Source: Welwitschia mirabilis (taxonomy: Eukaryota > Gnetophyta > Gnetopsida > Welwitschiales). From it: 32,194 bases of DNA. Positions 1-9,540 of the stretch are shown here, piece by piece. The notes beneath the pieces are model-generated. The model was not told the origin of the DNA, searched no databases, and saw only the letters and a list, made by a program, of their open reading frames with translations. The position numbers and the translations under genes were made by a program. Every line of letters begins with the position of its first letter. Position 1 is the stretch's first letter. The stretch is taken from contig JBOZIK010000001.1 of the NCBI GenBank assembly GCA_051453625.1, forward strand, positions 24,100,731-24,132,924, given 5' to 3'.

Positions 1-492
1 ATCATATTCTAAAAAGAAAACTTTGTCTCTCTCTATCTCTGCTCCTAACTTGTATCACCTCTTAGAAAGTCCATTGTACCACAAGCTAATACACTGTGCA
101 TAAAAGGCATACAATTCATCAGAACCTTCAATTTGATTGAATCCTAGTGAATGCTCCATAGTTGAGCAATCTGACCCTTAAGGAGGGTATTGTAAAGGAA
201 CCTTTGGTGAAGGGTGTTGTAAGCTGCCCTAAAGAAGGATGTTCTAAGGGAACCAAGAGGTTGAGAGCACATTGCTGCCCCCTGTGAGCGGAATAAGCAA
301 GCATTAACAAACCACTATAAATTGGTGGTGCTCTCTTTCTGTTTGCTTGAGTTCATTTTATTGTGTTCTTGTTTCAATAGTTTCTAATTCATTTTTTTAA
401 GCAAAATTTACATTTTAGTTTCTTGAAATTAAGTAGTTATTTTTGGTAATTCACCTTATTCACCCCCCCTCTAGGGTGCCAATTGATCCTAA
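1..492 (+). repeat. 3' portion of the 5' LTR of element A
   Basis: The end of this segment, a C-rich run followed by CTCTAGGGTGCC and GATCCTA, matches the end of the downstream LTR at 7875-7917. Other landmarks also align in order, including GAGGGTATTGTA, a TTGCTGCCCC block and AACCACTATAAAT. Overall similarity to the 3' LTR is only moderate by eye. Instead of the usual CA end plus primer-binding site, the LTR runs straight into gag coding sequence at about 490. The U3 part and LTR start lie left of the window. Confidence 0.75.
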
Positions 493-1259
493 AAAGAAGT
501 CCTTCAAAGGAAAAAATGATAAAGGTAAAAACTCTTCCAATTCTATACAATGCTATGAATGCAAAGATCTTGCACATGTTACTGTAGATTGTGCCAATAA
601 TAAAAAGGAGAAGAAGTCCAAGGCTGAAGGGAAGAAGGTAATTCAAGCCTCGTGGGATGAATTAGATAATGAAAGAGCCAGTTTGAGTGATGAAGGAGAT
701 GGCATGCGCTTCGGACTACTTACAGAGGTAAGTTCCCCTAGTTCCTCTAATTTAATTAATGATGAAAGTGCTCTTAATTCTAGGAAATCAGAAAATGCTT
801 TTGAAGTTTGCAATAATCTAGATTTTGACCACGATGAATTATTTGAAGCCTACAAAAAATTGTATGCACTTAGCTTAGAATTAGGAAAGAAAAATGTTCT
901 GTACAAAAAAACAGAAGATAAGACTTGAATGTAAATTAAAAAGGGCAAATCTAAAAATCAAATCCTTGTCTAAAGAATTAGAAGATGCTAGACTCATTGC
1001 TAATCGTTTAACCCAAGGAAAGGATAATCTAAATACGTTATTATGTATGGGAGGATCCTCATACGATAGATCTGGTCTAGGATGCTCTTTCAGTAAAACT
1101 CCCACTTTTCAACCATCCGGACATAGAATTTAATACCAATCCTTTGAAAAATACAGTCTAAGATGCTTCTACTGCCATAGTCATGGGCATATCCAATTCA
1201 ACTACCCTAACAAGAAATTAGCTTACTTTGGATACCCCAATGGCAATCTCAAGTTCCTT
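491..1259 (+). pseudogene. gag: gag remnant (C-terminal part), left copy
   Basis: Gag is the structural nucleocapsid/capsid polyprotein. Only the C-terminal part is present: a basic KKK stretch, then a CCHC zinc knuckle (CYECKDLAHVTVDC, 551-592) with CX2CX4HX4C spacing, an acidic/serine-rich linker, and a lysine/glutamate-rich, probably coiled-coil segment. A second knuckle lies at 1164-1205; its last cysteine is replaced by tyrosine (TAC at 1203-1205). The frame shifts near 890-905 and a TAA follows at 1131-1133. The capsid region that precedes the first knuckle in element B (31321-32151) is absent because the LTR is joined directly to this segment. The copy ends at an assembly gap. Confidence 0.75.
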
Positions 1260-1359
1260 NNNNNNNNNNNNNNNNNNNNNNNNNNNNNNNNNNNNNNNNN
1301 NNNNNNNNNNNNNNNNNNNNNNNNNNNNNNNNNNNNNNNNNNNNNNNNNNNNNNNNNNN
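1260..1359. other. Assembly gap (100 N) inside gag
   Basis: Exactly 100 N, which suggests a gap of arbitrary length. The 505 bases to its left (755-1259) and the 500 bases to its right (1360-1859) are two diverged copies of the same gag segment, starting and ending at the same homologous positions. Confidence 0.95.
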
Positions 1360-1821
1360 ATTAATGATGAAAGTGCTCTTAATTCTAGGAAATCAGAAAA
1401 TGCTTTTGAAGTTTGTGATAATCTAGATTTTGACCATGATGAATTATTGGAAGCTTATGAAAAATTATTTGCGCTTAGCCTAGAATTAGGGAAAAATGTT
1501 TTGTACAAAACAACAGTAGAAAGTCTTAAATACGAATTAAAAAGGGCAAATATGAAAATCGAATCATTGTTTAAAGAATTAGAAGATGCTAGATTCATTG
1601 CAAATTATTTAACCCAAGGAAAGGGTAATCTAAATAAGTTATTAGGTAAGGGAGGATCCTCCTATGATAAATGTGGTATGGAATGCTCTTTTAGTAAAAC
1701 TCCCACTTTTCAGCCATTTAGTCATAGTATTCAATACCAATCCTTTGAAAAATCCAGTCTAAGATGCTTCTATTGCAATAGTCATGGGCATATCCAATTC
1801 AATTGCCTTATAAGAAATTAG
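1360..1821 (+). pseudogene. gag: gag C-terminal segment, right copy
   Basis: This is the second copy of the segment at 755-1259, and it is contiguous with the protease and the rest of pol. It encodes the acidic linker, the charged helical segment and the second zinc knuckle (CFYCNSHGHIQFNC, 1765-1806), here with all four ligands intact. A frameshift lies right after this knuckle: the zinc-knuckle frame stops at 1819-1821 while the frame leading into protease is already open at 1803. By analogy with element B, the knuckle should continue directly into the protease linker. Confidence 0.75.
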
Positions 1822-2480
1822 CTTACTTTGGATACCCTAATGACAATCTCGAGTTCCTTAGAAAAACTCCATTAAACCAAAATCCTTCAACAAAGCAAGT
1901 CTCCAAGAAATGGTTGAGAAAAAGTCATATTTCATCTTTATTTGCTCATGCTGCGTTCAAGGCTCAAGAGAAAACAAAATGGTATCTAGATAGTGGATGT
2001 TCTAGACACATGACAGGAAACAACAGTCTATTAGTTTCCTTCCAAGACTATGACGGTGGTGAAGTCACATTTGGAGGCAACAATAAAGGACATATAGTTG
2101 GAAAAGAATCCATTGCTACAACCAACTTTCATCCAATGATAAATGATGTCTATCTAGTAGAAGGACTAAAACACAACTTGTTCAGTATATCACAAATCTA
2201 TGATAGAGGTAACGTTGTCTCGTTCTACAAAGATAACGCGTCATTCAAAACAGTATCACCAACTAAGAAATTCTCACTAGTCATAGATATAAATGCATGT
2301 ATGTTCTTGGAAGCAACGAGAAATCAACAAAAGGCTGTTATTTGGCTCAGGCAAGTGAAATCAGCCTTTGGCATTATAGACTTGGTCATATGAACTTGAA
2401 AGATCTAAAGATTATTTCTTCAAAACAGATAGTAAGGGCATTCCGAAACTAAAGATGATCAAGCCAAAGTCTGTGAATCA
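1803..2480 (+). pseudogene. pol: pol: aspartic protease and integrase zinc-binding (pre-integrase) region
   Basis: The retroviral-type aspartic protease processes the Gag-Pol polyprotein. The plant copia signature WYLDSGCSRHMTG is present, with the catalytic Asp-Ser-Gly at 1989-1997, followed by VTFG and a KHNLFSIS motif typical of the end of the protease/linker. The frame then shifts near 2350-2365. In another frame the HHCC zinc-binding start of integrase appears (WHYRLGHMNLKDL from about 2368), with its Cys pair (CESC) at about 2473-2484 after a further shift near 2440. The domain order is normal; the breaks make it non-functional. Confidence 0.8.
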
Positions 2481-3190
2481 TGCTTAAAAGGAAACTTGGT
2501 AAAATCAAGTTTTCCTAAGAAGAAAGATATATGTACTTTTCAACCTCTAGAACTAATTCACATGGACTTGGTAGGTCTAGTACAACGAGAAGTATTGGAG
2601 GGAGAAAATATTTATTGGTAATAGTAGATGACTTTACCAGATGTTGTTGGGTGGGATTTCTAGCTCCCAAAGATGAAGCATTTGAAATGTTTGTAAAGAT
2701 TGGAAAGAGAGTCCAAATGGAATTAGATAGATCTATTAGAACTATCAAGTCCGATAGAGGAAGTGAATTTGACAATGCAAAATTTGATGAGTTTTGTAGT
2801 TTTAATGGAATATCACATCAATACTCAGCCTTCGAACACCTCAACAAAATGGTGTAGTAGAAAGAAAGAATCATGTTTAATTGAAATGGCTAGAACTAGG
2901 ATCAATGAATACTCTTTTCCTTATAACCTATGGGTAGAAGCAGTAAACACAGCCTGTTATGTCTCAAACAGGGTATTTCTCAGGACAGGTACCTCTAAGA
3001 TAGCCTATGAACTCCTATATGAAAGGAAGCTCAATGTGAGCTATTTCAAGGTGTTTGGAAGTAAATGTGTAATTCTAAAAGACAAATATCCTACAAGTAA
3101 GTTTGAATCAAAATCAGACAATGGTATATTCTTAGGATACTCGTTAATAAGTAAGGCTTATAGAGTGTTAAACAGTCTTTGGTAAAGTGG
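2480..3190 (+). pseudogene. pol: pol: integrase catalytic core and C-terminal region
   Basis: The integrase (DDE) inserts the cDNA into the genome. The three catalytic acidic residues can be located, though in different frames: first Asp in HMDL (2565-2567), second Asp in KSDRGSEF (2753-2755) and Glu in GVVERKN (2860-2862). The segment [15 protein letters not shown] lies between the first two. The C-terminal part has the conserved copia blocks FKVFGSKC and GIFLGYS (about 3040-3145). Frameshifts lie near 2570-2590, near 2830 and near 3175. No intact integrase can be made from this copy. Confidence 0.8.
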
Positions 3191-5005
3191 AAGAATCTGC
3201 TCATGTTGAAATTGATGACATGTGTAATTCATCCTTATTAGACAATTTTGACCTTGTAGAAGTATTACTAAAATCCTTATCTCATAAAGATCAACTCTCA
3301 ACCTCAAACTTAAGTCAAGAACAAGATGAGACCATTCATTGTTGCACTCTTCCTTAAAGAATTAAGAAAGATCAGCCACAAGAAGTTATTGTAAGTAACC
3401 TAGATCAAGGGACAACTACCAGAGGTGGAAAGAGTATTAGCCATACTTTTCTTTGTTTCTCATCTTATCTTGAACCTAAGAACTTCCAAGAGGCGGAAAA
3501 AGATGATAGTTGGATGATAGCCATGCAACAACAATTAAACCAATTCGAAAGAAATAAAGTATGGGATTTAGTTCTTCCACTTAAAGATCAACATATGATT
3601 GGAACTAAGTGGGTGTTCAAAAGCAAAAAGGATGAAAATCACAACATCCTCGAAAATAAAGCTCGCTTGGTGGCTCAAGGGCATAGTGAACGGGAAGTGA
3701 TAGATTATGCAGAAATCTTTGCTCCTTTTACTCGTCTAGAAGCCATTCAGATGCTTCTTGCCTTTACATGCTAACACAAGATCAAACATTTTCAAATGGA
3801 TGTTAAAAATGCCTTTTTGAATGGCTATATCAACGAAGATGTCTATTTAATTCAACCTCCTGATTTTATAGATCCGAAATTTCCAGATCATGTGTTCAAA
3901 TTGAATAAAGCCTTCTATGGATTAAAACAAGCTCCTATAGCTTGGTTTGAAAGATTAAATTCCTTCCTAGTTAAAAATGGCTTTAAGAAAGGACATGCTG
4001 ACCCTACCTTATTTAGTAAACATGAAGAAAGTGAAATGCTTCTGGCACAAATCTATGTAGATGATATAGTCTTTGATTCTACAAGAACTACTCTAGCCAC
4101 AACATTCGCCGAAACAATGTGAAAGGAATTTGAAATGAGTATGGTAGGCAAACTTAACTTCTTCCTAGGACTTCAAATTAAACAAACAGACAATGGAATT
4201 TTCATTAGTCAAACTAAGTATGTTAAAGATATCTTAAAGAAGTATAACATGATGAATTCCAAAATTGCAACCACTCCCCTTTCCACAAATATGAAAGTAA
4301 GCAAGGATGATTCAGGGAAGAAAATAGATCAAACCCTTTTTAGAGGAATAATTGGAAGCCTATTATATGTGACAGCTAGTAGACCAGATATAGCTCACAA
4401 TGTAGGAATATATGCAAGATATCAGTCAGATCCAAGAGAATTGCATCTGACTTGTGTTAAAAGAAACTTGTGTTATTTAAAAAACACTCAATACTTTGGG
4501 CTTTGGCATCCTTATGATACCTCTATCAACTTAATGGGGTATAGTGATGCTGATTAGGCTAGATGTGTTGATGACAGGAAGAGCACAAGTGCGGCTTGTC
4601 TCTACACGGGAAATTGTCTCGTCTCATGGTTGACCAAAAAATAGAACTCCACTTCCTTATCAACAGCTGAGGCTAAACATATTGCTGCAAGAGCATGTTG
4701 TGCCCAACTCTTATGGATGAAACAAATGCTATCGAATTTTGGTATAAAGCCCAAATTAATGAAACTATTCTGTGATAATACCAGTGCAATCAACATCACC
4801 AAAAATCCAGTTCAACGCTCAAGAATAAAACACATTGATATTAGACATCATTTTATCAAGGAGCAAGTTTAGAATAAAATAATCAAACCAAAACATGTCA
4901 ACTCATGATCAAATATCTAATGTAATGACTAAAAGCTTAACTGAAGAAAGATTTACTTATCTTAGAAGGAATCTAGGTATAGGGCCTTATCCATTTTCTC
5001 AATAA
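3190..5005 (+). pseudogene. pol: pol: linker, reverse transcriptase and RNase H
   Basis: RT copies the element RNA into DNA and RNase H removes the RNA strand. Recognisable blocks are KVWDLV and GTKWVFK (about 3557-3620), KARLVAQGH, MDVKNAFLNG (about 3796), YGLKQAP (about 3918), the catalytic YVDD (4054-4065), LNFFLGLQI, GSLLYVTASRPDIA, then RNase H with YSDAD, LVSWLTKK, STAEA and CDNTSAI. The pol C terminus ends at TAA 5003-5005. In-frame stops interrupt it at 3772-3774, 4120-4122, 4555-4557 (Trp position of DADW), 4642-4644 (Gln position of KKQ) and 4870-4872, and a frameshift follows near 4905. Most of these stops are one C-to-T or G-to-A change from the expected codon. Confidence 0.88.
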
Positions 5006-5130
5006 GTTAGTAATAATCTTCTAGATGCGCTTTCCTGAAAAAATCTAACCATTAATGTGGTTATCATTGTTGATTGTGTATTCTTTTCCTTTTTCGGGTG
5101 TTTTCTTAAGTCTGATCCCTTTTGCACCTA

Positions 5131-5278
5131 GACGTCCCAATTTAGCATCAGAACGTCCCGAGTCTGGTAATAACCCGAACGTCTTGTGCTTTTTCCTGGG
5201 TGTCCGCCTTTCTACAACTTCATAAAAACCAAAGGGTTATAACCCAGACGTCCGCCCTCAAAAGCCTAAGGGGACGCC
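5131..5278. promoter_or_regulatory. GACGTC palindrome cluster in the pol-to-3' ORF spacer, element A
   Basis: The 380-nt spacer between the pol stop and the 3' ORF start holds six copies of a degenerate 6-base core. Exact GACGTC lies at 5131 and 5247; one-base variants lie near 5152, 5178, 5199 and 5273. Several are followed by CCG or CCC. The same motif recurs in the U3 of the 3' LTR and at the equivalent place in element B. GACGTC is an ACGT-core site of the kind bound by plant bZIP factors (established); a promoter role here is inference. Confidence 0.5.
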
Positions 5279-5385
5279 CACTTTCTTCTCAACCTTTTCA
5301 AAGAACCTCCTTCATTCTCTTCCTCATTTCACTGCTTCTCCGCTTATCTCTATTCCTTCTCTGAGTTCTAAGCCTTGGATTGATC

Positions 5386-6459
5386 ATGGTTAGGAGCAAA
5401 ATTGGAGTTTCAAGAAAGGGAAAAGAATCAAAATCAGAAACAAAATGGTTCTTATTCCCTAAACACAAGAAAGCTTGGTTCAATGGCTTCAACAAGAGAC
5501 CACTGGCTCTTGAATGACAAATAGATTTTGGTTCTTTCAGAAGAAAAGTCAGGATTATCGATAAGTTTAAAGAACAAGGCTGGTTGTATGGTCTGGACTC
5601 AAACACTCGAGCTTCTCCTCGAATGGTATGTCTATTTTATTGCAATGCCCATTTCTATTTAATAAACTAGGTCATTACTACTAAAGTTTATGGAAGAAGA
5701 GTTGATGTAGACCAAGAATCAATTTCTCTTATCAAGAGTTTTCCAAATGAAGGTCTATTTTGAGAAATAACTTCAGTCAGTTCTTTAAAAGAAGCAGTGG
5801 CATTAGAAGTTTTGACAAATGAGCTTTATGGGACTAATTTTCAATGGAAATCCAACATTCCCACAAATAAGTTAACATCTTTTTATAAAGTTTTATTTCA
5901 AATTTCTACTCATAACTTCATGCCCAAGCTCGGCCATAAAGATGAAGTTTCTCCAGTCTGTGCTTATATTTTGTTCTGTCTTGGCACAGGTGTCCATATA
6001 AATTTGTGCAAATTTATCATGTTCTATATGAGTTAGTTCATCCCTGCTGGTTACAATAGCCTCCCATTCAGTGGTCTTATGATGGCCATTTTGGAAAATC
6101 ATGATCTTGCTATTCAGAAAGACGAAGAGCTCGTAAAGGTACCAAAACCTCTGAGCCTTTACTCTTTAAAGAAAATGAATATATTTTCTGAGATTATTGG
6201 TCCTTCTCCACTACCCAAGAAGAAACAACGAACAGAGGAAGGCACCAGCAAAAGGCATATTAGCCATGAAGGCTTAATGAAGGAGATTTTGGCAGTGAAA
6301 GAAATAGCGCTTCAAGCCTAGAAGACAACAGACAAACTGTGTAGGAGAGTTGATCGCATTGTTTTTAGTTTGTCTGCATATGGCTTAGTGATCCCTCCAG
6401 GCTCAGAGGAAGAAGAGAAAGAACAAGTAGCTTCTGAACATGATGACTCCTCTTCCTAG
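5386..6459 (+). pseudogene. Extra 3' ORF of element A, PTP-domain (env-like) protein
   Basis: This is a 358-codon frame (stop included) downstream of pol, collinear from ATG 5386 to TAG 6457-6459 with no net frameshift but with five internal stops: codons 44 (TGA), 95 (TAG), 126 (TGA), 217 (TAG) and 312 (TAG). The start is chosen because it matches the start of the homologous ORF in element B (MVRSKIGVSRKGK versus MVRTKIGVSRKGK). The middle has the pattern of the 'putative plant transposon protein' domain: FYCNAHF, then VYGRRVDVD, then KLGHKDEVSPVCAYILFC followed by INLCKFIM. The C-terminal third is lysine-rich (PKKKQR, a possible nuclear signal), then charged and acidic. No signal peptide or clear membrane helix is seen, so 'env-like' refers only to position. 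Function is unknown. Confidence 0.7.
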
Positions 6460-6917
6460 CTTTCTTCTCTTCTCCTCTTCATTGATTTTTACTTCTCCTT
6501 CTAGATATCACCATTTTATATTGTAAAATCTGACCTCTCAACATTGTGTAATTAAACTTATAATGAATACAATATTTTCCTTTTCTCATTTATCACTTAT
6601 ATGTGTTGTCTTGTTTTTCACTTTTCAGTAATGACAAAGGGGAAGAAGATATTCAGATTGACTTATTATGTTGTGAAAACAGATAACTAACCTCTCTAAA
6701 TGCCTCAAATTGACATATCGTATCTACTCAGGTTATAAATTGTATCTCAAATTTTGACAAAACATTACTGCATTAAACCGTCTGCAGAGACCCCTTGTGT
6801 GTTACTAATCTTTTTACAGATCATAGATCAATCTAGGAGCACAACTTCAGGGGTAGTAATTCACCTTTTCTGTTAACAGCTCCTAAACAAAGTTGTCATC
6901 ATTGAAAAGGGAGAGAT
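6460..6917 (+). other. 3' untranslated region of element A with repeated polypurine tracts
   Basis: No gene is seen between the 3' ORF and the LTR. Purine tracts of the form GACAAAGGGGAAGAAGAT (core 6636-6649) and GAAAAGGGAGAGAT (6904-6917) are both preceded by an AATGACA or TGTCATCATT type stretch. The second lies directly before the LTR and is the functional-type polypurine tract that primes plus-strand DNA. Repeated polypurine tracts are a described Sirevirus trait (family knowledge). Confidence 0.6.
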
Positions 6918-7010
6918 TGTGGAAGAATCCAAGTTTCAATGATGTCTAAATCTGCGCAATGGTTTCAACGCTAAACCAAAATTACGAAAATCTGAAGTTG
7001 TGCCAGTCGG

Positions 7011-7276
7011 GACGTCTGCCCGATTTTATGGGACATCTGACCATGTACAAGAAATTCATATGAGGGCATCCGAGCTCTGTTTCCGAGACATCTGGACCTG
7101 TATGTGGGAAGCTTGTATGAGGACGTCCGCGTTTCTGATCAGGACGTCCGACCCTATATTCGGTTGACACTATGGGGACATCCGGACCTAGGAATGGGAC
7201 GTCTAGGATGGCTCTCGTTTTTGACAAAATTTCTGGCATTACAACCAAGACGTCCGGACTTAAAGAATGGGACATC
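7011..7276. promoter_or_regulatory. GACGTC palindrome array in U3 of the element A 3' LTR
   Basis: There are ten copies in 266 bp: exact GACGTC at 7011, 7122, 7143, 7198 and 7249, and single-base variants (mostly GACATC) at 7032, 7065, 7087, 7177 and 7271. Most sit in a GGGACGTCCG-like context. The array lies about 95-360 bp into the LTR and upstream of the TATA box at 7382, so it is placed like an enhancer. Confidence 0.6.
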
Positions 7277-7280
7277 AGGC

Positions 7281-7290
7281 NNNNNNNNNN
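7281..7290. other. Assembly gap (10 N) in the 3' LTR
   Basis: Ten N directly after the last motif of the array. The flanks are not duplicated. Confidence 0.95.
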
Positions 7291-7918
7291 ACATCTTTTG
7301 ACATCTACACGACTGGGGTTGTGAGCCAAACAGCTAGGGCTTCAAATCTGAGGGTCCAACGACTATTTTGTGACCTTTTATCTATAAAAGACCGAATCTT
7401 CATTGTTGTACATACCTCTCTCCATATATTGTGTGTACTAAACTCTGATGTAACTGTACAATTTGAGCTTCATCAAGATATCTAATGTGTTTGGAGATCC
7501 TGCTCTCATTTACTGATGTATTGTGCTAAAGGCACTCATACCCTCAGATCTTCTTCTATTGAAAGCATCTAGTTGCTCATTGGAGTGAGCGTGTATATCC
7601 CTTCTGAAGGGACTGAATTGTAACCCTTGATGAAGGGTATTGTAATATGCCCACTGTGTTGGTTGTTTTAAGAGAACCAGAAGGTTGAAATCACGTTGCT
7701 ACCCCGAATTGGCAAAAATAGCCGAACCACTGTAAATCTGGTGCACGGTTTCCTTCGCTGTTTTTGCTTTTCATTTCTTGGTGTTGAAACTTTTTAGTAG
7801 TTCTGTACTTAACTAAGATTGATAAAGTTTTTGAAGCAAGTAATTTTTTTTAATCACCCTTTTCACTCTCCTTACCCCCCCCCAACCTCCCGCTCTAGGG
7901 TGCCTTTCGATCCTAACA

Positions 7919-9002
7919 CCATCAACATGGGAATGCAAATGCATGCATCTGTCCACCTAGCCTACATCCTCCTATGAACATTATGTGATTTAAATATAGC
8001 ATCCAAAGATGATCAGCTAGTAGGCAAATTGTTAAATATGAAAGATAGTAATATTCTTAGCATTTTAACATGAAATCGAAAACACTAGATAATTGATATG
8101 TTGGACACAATTCCTTATATGGAATACTTTGGTGTGGGTAATTTTAGGCTCAGGGACATCTCAACCACTGAATTGGATTCTCTCAGCAATAAATAAGAGG
8201 AACATTTATCCAATGGGCCATGTGTCACAACAGGCAATTTATACCACCCAAAATAGGAAAATTCCAGAAGCAATAGTCAGTAAAAGTAAAATATTGTTGA
8301 TTCTCTTTGTAACACTTTCAAGTTGGCCAAACATCTAAGTAATCCAATAAAAAATGAGTTACTTCATTTAAGCGAAAACATAACAACACTGAACTAGGTT
8401 GCAATGAAAAACAAACAAACAGAATAATATTTTTTTAGCCACGAAATAATGTAGCTGAATAAGTGTGCAGTATCAACATGGAAATCAGGAAATAAAAATT
8501 TCAACAAGCCATATTTATGTTCTAGAAAATTTATTATCCACAGTAGAAGGCATAATATTCAGATCCATGTCTAACTTATCAGAGTAAATTCTAGTACAAA
8601 CTAAAGTAATGATTTCCACACCAGACTCAATGGAGTTATCCCTAATACAGACAATGATCTCATACAATATGGACATGTTCCGAGGGTAACAATGAGGACA
8701 ATCTTATTTATAAAAGACTAATGGCAATTATCTTAAATTTTTTTATGTTGGCATTATAGCTTCGCATGAGTTGTGCCAGAACAGTGGTGGTGTCATACAA
8801 GAATATCAAGATGGAAGAGTAGATAAGAAAATTCAAACGAAGACATCCCTTGGTGAAAATAAAACCGTGTAGCAAGTACAAATGTTCAAGGTATGCACAC
8901 CAAAAAAACAAAAATTGCATAAAACCATAATTGACTTCCATTCGCCTGATGTCTCACATGCTAAGCATGTAATGAATCTAAATCAAGTAGTCTAAATAAT
9001 AC
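7919..9002. other. Non-coding stretch between element A and RGP1-like exon 3
   Basis: No convincing exon or repeat structure was seen on either strand. If the RGP1-like gene continues, this is its next intron, cut by element A; I looked for the next exon on the minus strand and did not find one. Confidence 0.5.
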
Positions 9003-9096
9003 CATTATCAGTTAACTGGAGCTTGTCCTGCAATTCATCACTCATGCTGTTGGCATCATTTGGTGAAGGCCACACATTAAGTTGAACCCTTGACTC
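9003..9096 (-). pseudogene. RGP1-like exon 3
   Basis: 94 bp. The acceptor AG is at 9098-9097 and the donor GT at 9002-9001. It encodes ESRVQLNVWPSPNDA and then a polar stretch, and reads in the same frame as exon 2 after splicing at phase 0. Confidence 0.55.
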
Positions 9097-9253
9097 CTAT
9101 AAAAAAATCATTTTCAAAAATCAACAATTCCTCAACTAATCAAAAAAGAGAAAAAGAAAAAATTGTGTTAACATTTGATAAAAATCATATGGCAAGAATA
9201 AATGAAATGTAGTTACAGAGTGTAAATCCATAAGAAAAGATAGGCCAACAAAC

Positions 9254-9405
9254 CAGTTTATTAGGTTGCAGATGTTCAACATCTTTATCATGTTTAAGCA
9301 TGGCATGCCTTCCTTGCACTGTCACCACAAAATAGTAAAAGTAGCGCACAACAGAACCCTTAAATGTTGGTGGAATCGCTTTAGGAAGAGTTGTGTATAT
9401 CACAT
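9254..9405 (-). pseudogene. RGP1-like exon 2
   Basis: 152 bp. The acceptor AG is at 9407-9406 and the donor GT at 9253-9252. It encodes the conserved block TLPKAIPPTFKGSVVRYFYY with no stop. The split first codon completes the tyrosine of an SYV motif when joined to exon 1. Confidence 0.6.
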
Positions 9406-9540
9406 CTGGACATATAAGATGAAGAGATACAATAACAGAAAATGTTAGACAAATATGTTTAAAGAATATAACATAGTAACCGTAAAACATGGTGTGAGAC
9501 ATGCAATGGCATGATAAGTATTGTCTTGAAGCCAATATTG

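Larger units (their letters stand above)
1..7918 (+). mobile_element. Element A: Sirevirus-type Ty1/copia retrotransposon, degenerate, left end outside window
   Basis: The order is 5' LTR end (1-492), gag remnant, PR, IN, RT, RNase H (pol stop at 5003-5005), spacer, extra 3' ORF (5386-6459), polypurine tracts and 3' LTR (6918-7918). PR before IN before RT identifies Ty1/copia. About 1-kb LTRs, two CCHC knuckles, an ORF after pol and repeated polypurine tracts fit the Sirevirus lineage (family knowledge). It is dead: gag lacks its N-terminal part and the primer-binding site, and pol has several frameshifts and in-frame stops. The 100-N gap at 1260-1359 is flanked by two diverged copies of the same 0.5 kb, so the left 1.26 kb may belong to another copy of the family. 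Confidence 0.88.
6918..7918 (+). repeat. 3' LTR of element A
   Basis: It starts TGTGGAAGAATCC immediately after the polypurine tract and ends TTCGATCCTAACA, giving TG...CA ends and 1001 bp including 10 N at 7281-7290. Its U3 has the palindrome array (7011-7276), followed by a TATA box (CTATAAAAG, 7382-7390), which places transcription start near 7410-7420. The bases after it, CCATC (7919-7923), would be one target-site duplicate; the partner is outside the window. Confidence 0.85.

Noticed and set aside
6982-7329. 115-codon minus-strand frame with repeated RPD/GRP-like words
   Set aside because: It is the palindrome array of the LTR translated; the word pattern comes from GGACGTCC repeats and it crosses 10 N.
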